Positions 58,863 to 64,000 of a DNA stretch of 64,000 bases are shown in pieces; the stretch's first letter is position 1; every line of letters begins with the position of its first letter. The stretch lies in the NCBI RefSeq assembly GCF_003011965.1, contig NZ_PXWG01000003.1, positions 62,001 to 126,000 of the forward strand, written 5' to 3'. Below the pieces are notes generated by a model that saw only the letters and a program-made list of their open reading frames with translations, was not told where the DNA came from and searched no databases. Both the position numbers and the translations under genes were made by a program. The DNA is from Streptosporangium nondiastaticum (GTDB lineage: Bacteria; Actinomycetota; Actinomycetes; Streptomycetales; Streptomycetaceae).

Positions 58863-60118
58863 CAGCGGACCGGCAGCCGGGCCGGGGCGCGCAGCGGCGT
58901 GGACTCGTCCCAGGGCAGGGACTCCGCCGGCTCGGCGAGCTCCAGGTCCGGCAGCTTCTCCAGCAGCACCCGCAGGGCGACGGACAGCTGGAGCCGGGTG
59001 AGGTGGGCCCCGGTGCAGTAGTGGGGCCCGTAGCCGAAGGCGGTGTGCGCGTTGGGCGAGCGGGTCAGGTCGAGCCGGTCGGGGTCGGGGAAGGCGTCCG
59101 GGTCGCGGTTGGCGGAGGCGATCACCGGGAGGACCGCGTCGCCGGCGCGGATCCGCTGCCCGTGCAGCGTGAAGTCCTCCAGGGCGACGAGGACGTTGAT
59201 GGCGTTCATCAGCGGGACGTGCCGCAGCAGTTCCTCCACCGCGGTGTCGATGCCCTCGGGTTCGTCGCGCAGCCGCCGCATCTGATCAGGGTGGGTGAGC
59301 AGCGCCAGCAGGGCGTTCGCGGTGTGCTGGATGTTGGTCTTGTAGCCCGCCATGAGCATGGTGACGACGAAGCTGACGACGTCGTCGCGGGTCAGGTCGC
59401 CGCCCTCGCGGCGGCTCTCGGCGAGGAGGAGGCTCACGTAGTCGCCTCCGTCTTCCGGCCCCTCCTTCTCCTTGCGGTCGATCAGGCCGGACGCGTAGTC
59501 CTGGAGGGCGTAGAGCGCCGCGAGGATCTCCTCCATCGGCAGGCCGGCGGCGCTGAGCAGGGTGAGGGTGTGCGGCAGGTAGAGGTCGCGGTCCTCGTGC
59601 GGCAGGCCGACGGTCTCGCACAGGACCCGCAGCGGCAGGGGCTCGGTGAAGGCCGCGACGAGGTCGCCCGTCCGGTCGCCGGAGCTGCGCACCATGGTGT
59701 CGATCAGCTCCTCCGCCATGGCCCGGATCCGCGGGGCCATGAACTCCAGCCGGCGGCGGGTGAAGAGCGGGGAGACGGCGCGGCGGACGCGGGTGTGGTG
59801 CTCGCCGGTCATCTCCAGGAAGGTGGGCAGGCACGGCGGCGGGGCGTCGGCGTCCTCGCGGGGCGGCCAGGCGGAGAGCAGGGGCCGGGTGAGCCGGGGG
59901 TCGGCGAAGGCGGCGCGCACGTCCTCGTGGCGACTGATGAGCCAGCCCGTCTCGCCGTTGGGCATGAGCGCCTTGACGACGGGCTGCTCGGTGCGCAGGC
60001 GCGCGTAGGCGCAGGGCGGGCCGGGGTCGGCGGGGTCGAAGGCGGGGACGGGCATGAGGGTGCCGTTCGCGTCCGGCGCGGGGCCCGCGGTGGTGCCCGT
60101 CTCGTCCATGGCTGTCAT
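58859..60118 (-). CDS. cytochrome P450 of the A-T-R operon
   Basis: A 419-residue soluble P450: heme loop FGYGPHYCTGAHLTR, ExxR as EELLR. The I-helix reads MLMAGYKTN: Thr is kept but the acidic residue before it is Lys. The ATG lies one base after the A-T-R stop codon, so translation is coupled. The two P450s are only distantly alike and likely act in sequence. Confidence 0.9.
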   Translation of the reverse strand: MTAMDETGTTAGPAPDANGTLMPVPAFDPADPGPPCAYARLRTEQPVVKALMPNGETGWLISRHEDVRAAFADPRLTRPLLSAWPPREDADAPPPCLPTFLEMTGEHHTRVRRAVSPLFTRRRLEFMAPRIRAMAEELIDTMVRSSGDRTGDLVAAFTEPLPLRVLCETVGLPHEDRDLYLPHTLTLLSAAGLPMEEILAALYALQDYASGLIDRKEKEGPEDGGDYVSLLLAESRREGGDLTRDDVVSFVVTMLMAGYKTNIQHTANALLALLTHPDQMRRLRDEPEGIDTAVEELLRHVPLMNAINVLVALEDFTLHGQRIRAGDAVLPVIASANRDPDAFPDPDRLDLTRSPNAHTAFGYGPHYCTGAHLTRLQLSVALRVLLEKLPDLELAEPAESLPWDESTPLRAPARLPVRW

Positions 60119-60119
60119 G

Positions 60120-63100
60120 TCACGCCTCCTCGGCGGCCGCGCGTGCGGGCCGGGCGATGTAGCCGGAGGTGAAGAAGTACTCCAGGTAGCGGTCGAGGAG
60201 GGCGGCGTCGACGGGCGGGCACTCCAGTCCGCTGCCGGCCAGCGCCTCCTCGGCGTTGCGCCGCCCCAAGGCGGGGAAGACGCCGTTGAGGTACATCTCC
60301 TTCACGGAGATGTCGGCCTTGTTGCTCCGGTCCACGCACAGGGAGACGAACGGGGCCGTGGGGCTGGTGGGGTTGCGGGCGACGTGCCGGACGAGTTCGC
60401 CGACCCACTGCCCGTACGGCAGCGTCCGCAGCTCGAAGCCGGCCGCCCGCATGCGGTCGAGGACGTCGGCCAGCGTGGCCGGGCGGGGGTTGGTGACGTG
60501 GTGGACCCGCCCCGTGGCCGGGCGCCGCGTGGCGATGTGGACCACGGCCTCGGCGAGGTGGTCGACGGGCACGAAGTCCATCGGGAGGTCGATGTCGGGC
60601 GCGAGGCCCGTCTCGGCGATGGTCTTGAACAGCGAGCAGATGGCCGTCTCGGTGTTGCAGGCGCCGTGTTCCCGGTCGCCGGTGACCTCGTACGGCCGGT
60701 ACACGGCCGTCGGCAGGCCCTGTTCCGCCGCGCTGCGCAGCACTCCTTCGGCCACCCACTTGCTCTCCGCGTAGCCCATGGTGAGCCCGTCGGCGTGGTC
60801 GAGCGGCAGGTCCTCGTCGACCGTGCGCACGCCGGCCGTGCCGAAGCCGGCGACGACGGCGACGGTCGACAGGAAGTGGACGGGGACGCGGCGGGGGCCG
60901 GCGAGCCGGACGATCTCGCGGGTGCCGTCGACGTTGGCGGGGCGCAGGGCCTCGTACGGGTAGAGGAAGTTGACGCGCGCGGCGTTGTGGATGATCAGGT
61001 CCAGGGAGCGCGACAGCTCGGCGGCGTGTCCGGGCGCCAGCCCGAGGCCGGGGGCGGCCAGGTCGGCGGGGAAGCACCGTACGCGCTGCCAGGCCGCGGC
61101 GTCGGGGCGGAGGCCGTAGCGCAGGAGGCCGGCCTTCACGCGCCGCTCGGCGTGCGCGGGGCTCGACGCCCGGACGGGGCAGTGGACGAGGGCGGTGGTG
61201 GCGCGCAGCAGCCGGTCGAGGAGGAAGGCGCCGACGAAGCCGGTGGCGCCGGTGAGCAGCACGTGCTCGGGCCGGCCGGGGCGGGGTGCGGGGCCTTCGG
61301 CGGGCGGGAGGACGAAGCCGAGCTCGGTCTCGCGGCGGAAGTCGACGGCGTCGGACGAGGCCGGGTTCCGGGCCCCGTCGCGCGCCTCGCGCACGGCTTC
61401 GGCGAACCCCGTCAGCGTGGGCGCCTTGAGCAGGGCCCGGACCAGGGTGGAGCCGAGTCCCGCGTCGAGCTGGAGGACGGCGAGGGTGCGGGTGACGGCC
61501 TCGGCGGCCAGGAGGGAGTCGCCGCCGAGGGCGAAGAAGTCGTCCTCGGGGGCGGGGCGGACGCGCAGCACGAGCTGCCACACCTCGGCGAGCGCGTCGA
61601 GCAGGCCGGCGACGCCGGGGTCGGTGGGCCGCTTGATGCCGTCAGGGGTTCCGGTGGCCGCGGGGGACGCGTCCGCCGCCAGCCGGCTGCGGTCGATCTT
61701 GCCGCCGCTGGTCACGGGGAAGGACTCCCTGGGCACGAGCGCGGGGACGGCCTGGGCGGGCAGCCACTGCGCGCAGTACGCGCGTAACGCGGGGAGCGGC
61801 AGGGCCCGGCCGGGCTCCGCCGGGGTCACGTAGGCGGTCAGGGTGCCCGCCTCGATCTCGACGGCGGCCTCGCCGACCTCGGGGTGGGTGCGCAGCCGGG
61901 CCTCGACCTCGTCGAGTTCGATGCGGTGGCCGCGCAGCTTCACCTGGCGGTCCAGCCGGCCGCGGTACTCCAGGGTGCCGTCGGCGGTCCACGCGGCCCG
62001 GTCGCCCGTGCGGTAGAGCAGGCCGTGGGGCTCGGCGGCGGGCACGCGGACGAACCGTGCGGCGGTCAGCTCCGGGTCCCCCGGGTAGCCGAGGGCCAGG
62101 CCGTCCCCGCCGACGTACAGCTCGCCCTCCTCGCCCGGCGCCGCGGCGGAGCCGTCGGGGCGCAGGACGTGGCAGGTGGAGGCGCCGAAGGGGCGGCCTA
62201 TGGGGACGCTGGTCGCGTCGGCGGGCAGGCTGCGGAGGACGTGGGCCGTGGAGACCACGGAGTTCTCGGTGGGGCCGTAGAAGTTGACGACCGTGGTGTC
62301 GGGGCAGGCCTCCAGGACGGCGCGGGCGAGCGCGGGGTCCATGGCCTCGCCGCCGGCCGAGACGAAGCGGAGCCGCTTGAGGGCGGTGGGCCTGTTCCGC
62401 GCGACGAGGTGGAAGACGCTGGTGGTCAGGTAGGCCACGGTGACGCCGTGGGCGTGGAAGACCTCCTCCAGCGCCGCGGGGGACAGCAGTTCCTCTCGGT
62501 CGGCGAGGACGAGGCAGGCGCCGGTGAGGAGCGCGCCCCAGATCTCGATGGTGGAGGCGTCGGAGGAGAGCCCGTAGGCGTGCAGGACGCCGTCGCCGGG
62601 GGCGGGCGGCGGCAGTTCGGGCTCGGAGAGGACCAGGCGGACCACGCCGCGGTGCGGTATCGCCACGGGCTTGGGCCGGCCGGTGGAGCCGGAGGTGAAC
62701 ATGACGTAGGCACAGTCGGTCGCGGTGGCGGTCGTGGTGCCGGTCGTGGCGACGGGGGCTGCGGCGGGGGCGCTCGTGGAGGCGGTTTCCGTGCCTACGG
62801 AGTCGGGAGCGCTCGTGAAGGCTGCTTCCGCACCCACGGCGTCGGGAGCACTCATGGAGGCCGTCTCCGCGCCCACGGCGTCGACCTCGATCCGGTTCAG
62901 CAGCCCGCGTATGCGGCGCCCGCTGCCGGGGAGGACGGCGGCGGCCCGCAGTCCGGCGTCCTCGGCCATGGCCCGCAGCCGGGCCGGCGGGAGCTCCTCG
63001 TCGAGCGGCACGTAGGCGCAGCCGGCCTTGAGGATGCCGAGGAAGGCGACGAGCGCCTCCAGGGAGCGGCTGCCGCAGACGCCCACCGGCGAGCCGGGCT

Positions 63101-63308
63101 CGATGCCGTGTGCGAGCAGGCGGGCGGCGAAGGCGTCGGACCGGGCGGCGAGCTGACCGTAGGTCAGGGTGCGGTCGTGGTGCCGGGCGGCAAGGTCGTG
63201 CGGCCGCTGTGCCGCCTGTGCCGTGAACAGTTCGGCCAGGCCGCGCTCCCGGGGGTAGCCGTGCGGGGTAAGGGGAGCGTGGTGCGCCGGGACGTGCAGG
63301 TCTGCCAT
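60120..63308 (-). CDS. NRPS-like A-T-R enzyme (carboxylate reductase type)
   Basis: A 1062-residue enzyme: adenylation domain about residues 20-550 ([29 protein letters not shown]), carrier about 575-650 (FFALGGDSLLAAE), thioester-reductase domain about 690-1050 (LLTGATGFVGAFLLDRLL, YAESKW). It should activate one acid and release it as an aldehyde or alcohol. Pocket residues read about D-A-I-Y-V-A-F-V-V, hydrophobic, no firm prediction. Three 13-residue repeats sit just before the P-loop (residues 143-181). It is the core of a four-gene operon with a PNPOx-fold protein and two P450s. Confidence 0.9.
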   Translation of the reverse strand: MADLHVPAHHAPLTPHGYPRERGLAELFTAQAAQRPHDLAARHHDRTLTYGQLAARSDAFAARLLAHGIEPGSPVGVCGSRSLEALVAFLGILKAGCAYVPLDEELPPARLRAMAEDAGLRAAAVLPGSGRRIRGLLNRIEVDAVGAETASMSAPDAVGAEAAFTSAPDSVGTETASTSAPAAAPVATTGTTTATATDCAYVMFTSGSTGRPKPVAIPHRGVVRLVLSEPELPPPAPGDGVLHAYGLSSDASTIEIWGALLTGACLVLADREELLSPAALEEVFHAHGVTVAYLTTSVFHLVARNRPTALKRLRFVSAGGEAMDPALARAVLEACPDTTVVNFYGPTENSVVSTAHVLRSLPADATSVPIGRPFGASTCHVLRPDGSAAAPGEEGELYVGGDGLALGYPGDPELTAARFVRVPAAEPHGLLYRTGDRAAWTADGTLEYRGRLDRQVKLRGHRIELDEVEARLRTHPEVGEAAVEIEAGTLTAYVTPAEPGRALPLPALRAYCAQWLPAQAVPALVPRESFPVTSGGKIDRSRLAADASPAATGTPDGIKRPTDPGVAGLLDALAEVWQLVLRVRPAPEDDFFALGGDSLLAAEAVTRTLAVLQLDAGLGSTLVRALLKAPTLTGFAEAVREARDGARNPASSDAVDFRRETELGFVLPPAEGPAPRPGRPEHVLLTGATGFVGAFLLDRLLRATTALVHCPVRASSPAHAERRVKAGLLRYGLRPDAAAWQRVRCFPADLAAPGLGLAPGHAAELSRSLDLIIHNAARVNFLYPYEALRPANVDGTREIVRLAGPRRVPVHFLSTVAVVAGFGTAGVRTVDEDLPLDHADGLTMGYAESKWVAEGVLRSAAEQGLPTAVYRPYEVTGDREHGACNTETAICSLFKTIAETGLAPDIDLPMDFVPVDHLAEAVVHIATRRPATGRVHHVTNPRPATLADVLDRMRAAGFELRTLPYGQWVGELVRHVARNPTSPTAPFVSLCVDRSNKADISVKEMYLNGVFPALGRRNAEEALAGSGLECPPVDAALLDRYLEYFFTSGYIARPARAAAEEA
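62766..62882 (-). repeat. three 39-bp tandem repeats inside the A-T-R gene
   Basis: Codes residues 143-181: DAVGAETASMSAP, DAVGAEAAFTSAP, DSVGTETASTSAP. The three units are similar but not identical at DNA level. They form a low-complexity insertion between the A2 and A3 regions of the adenylation domain. Confidence 0.9.
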
Positions 63309-63369
63309 GAGTACGGGCTCGCTTCCGGTAAGGGTTCGGGGGCTGCGGTCGTGCGGGGCGGCACGGCTC

Positions 63370-63852
63370 TCACCCGTCCCGGTCGATCCGGTCGGCCTCG
63401 GAGAACTCGGCGGCGAAGGCGGCGAAGTTGGCGGTGCGCCAGCGCTGCGGGCGCATCCGGAAGGTGATGTCGTCGGCGAGCTGGCCGTCGGTGGACTTCA
63501 GGTAGGCGCGGGCCTCTTCGGGGTCGAGGTAGCGGTGGGCGATGGCGTCGCGCTCGCCCGGGTCCACGGGGTCGTTGACCTCTGTGACCGGGCCCTCCAC
63601 GCTCACGTAGCGGTAGGGCGGGTTCTCGTCCTGGACGCAGAGGCTGAACCGCCCCGCCGCGCGCAGCAGCCGCGCCTTGACGGTCTCCCGGCCGGTCTGC
63701 ACGACGACGTCGCCGCCGGGCTCGTAGCGATACCAGACGGGCACGAGCAGCGGGGCGCGGTCGTCGCCGTCACCGTCGGCGACGCCGAGCACGCCGACGT
63801 GGAGGTCGGCAAGGAAACGTTCGCGTTCTTCTCCGGGCATCGCAGGCACCAT
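63370..63852 (-). CDS. PNPOx-fold flavin/F420-type oxidoreductase
   Basis: A 160-residue split-barrel protein: GVLGVADGDGDDRAPLLVPVWYRYEPGGDVVVQTGRETVKARLLRAAGRFSLCVQDENPPYRYVSVEGPV is the usual pyridoxamine-oxidase-like core. The cofactor may be FMN or F420. It is first in the operon, 61 bases before the A-T-R gene. It could reduce or oxidise an imine formed from the aldehyde product. ATG 63852 has GGGAG 6 bases upstream, so this start is preferred to 63915. Confidence 0.8.
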   Translation of the reverse strand: MVPAMPGEERERFLADLHVGVLGVADGDGDDRAPLLVPVWYRYEPGGDVVVQTGRETVKARLLRAAGRFSLCVQDENPPYRYVSVEGPVTEVNDPVDPGERDAIAHRYLDPEEARAYLKSTDGQLADDITFRMRPQRWRTANFAAFAAEFSEADRIDRDG

Positions 63853-64000
63853 GAAGGACTCCCAGTGTCGGTGGATCAAGGCCGGATGTCTGAGCCGGTG
63901 ATCAGAAAATGTCACCCATTTGGCAGGTTTTACACGCTATATGCGATTAAAGAAGGCATAGCCAACCCGTCGACGTGACGGACGCGGCAGATGTGACCAG
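63853..64000. other. promoter region of the A-T-R operon
   Basis: Non-coding as far as seen. It is A+T-richer than its surroundings (TTTACACGCTATATGCGATTAAAG at 63929-63952), so the promoter of the minus-strand operon likely lies here. Nothing else is visible before the window ends. Confidence 0.5.

Overview
The window looks like a chromosome segment from a Streptomyces or close relative. The DNA is very G+C-rich throughout, codons end mostly in G or C, and GTG/TTG starts and 4-base ATGA/GTGA gene overlaps are common. It also has DmdR-type iron boxes, a DUF574 methyltransferase, a K15-like DD-peptidase, and dense specialised metabolism. No rRNA, tRNA, CRISPR array, transposase or integrase was seen.

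Layout. 1-4.9 kb: the 5' part of an exporter-type ABC transporter, a DD-peptidase, and a cobalt-uptake pair (cbtB-cbtA) behind a cobalamin riboswitch, next to a histidine-phosphatase-like protein that lacks its catalytic histidines. 4.9-20.6 kb: a siderophore locus with three iron boxes. It encodes a fused permease, an esterase, an exporter, an MbtH protein, a C-A-T-C-A-T-TE synthetase whose second adenylation domain reads as threonine-specific, an M20 amidohydrolase, a binding lipoprotein and an ATPase. No aryl-acid (e.g. dihydroxybenzoate) genes are present, so the acyl starter must come from elsewhere. 20.7-30.1 kb: mixed genes, including a cupin, a sigma factor coupled to an unknown protein, a methyltransferase, a PIG-V-like mannosyltransferase, a GntR-controlled ABC transporter, a CGNR protein, AzlCD and an RraA-like protein.

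30.4-34.9 kb holds the most unusual locus. Three tandem genes encode the same 19-residue peptide (MKKTIKVRKNSNYLGTLLG) with silent differences and strong ribosome binding sites. They lie between two paralogous 356-residue proteins that resemble M29-type metallopeptidases. One paralog keeps all candidate metal ligands. The other has lost the HxD pair and ends in Cys-Gly-Cys-His. A perfect 15-bp hairpin follows the third peptide gene, and an S9 (prolyl-oligopeptidase-type) peptidase closes the operon. I recognise no described system with this composition; it is best treated as a candidate new ribosomal-peptide system.

35.4-47.5 kb: an MFS exporter, then a polyyne-type (terminal alkyne) cassette: fatty acyl-AMP ligase, two desaturases, ACP, third desaturase, hydrolase, rubredoxin, P450. 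A thioesterase and a KAS III protein sit divergently beside it. Two 23-bp inverted repeats of the same design lie upstream of the MFS gene and in the thioesterase/KAS III divergent promoter, suggesting one regulator. 47.7-56.6 kb: a 2OG oxygenase, methionine-salvage mtnC-mtnB, a TRIC channel, a sesquiterpene-type cyclase, an L,D-transpeptidase, panD, a PadR regulator and 2,4-dienoyl-CoA reductase. 56.8-63.9 kb: a secreted beta-rich protein, then an operon of a PNPOx-fold oxidase, an A-T-R (adenylation-carrier-reductase) enzyme and two P450s, probably making an aldehyde-derived metabolite. All three P450s in the window have a non-canonical I-helix motif.

All functions are read from sequence motifs and context only; no database search was run.
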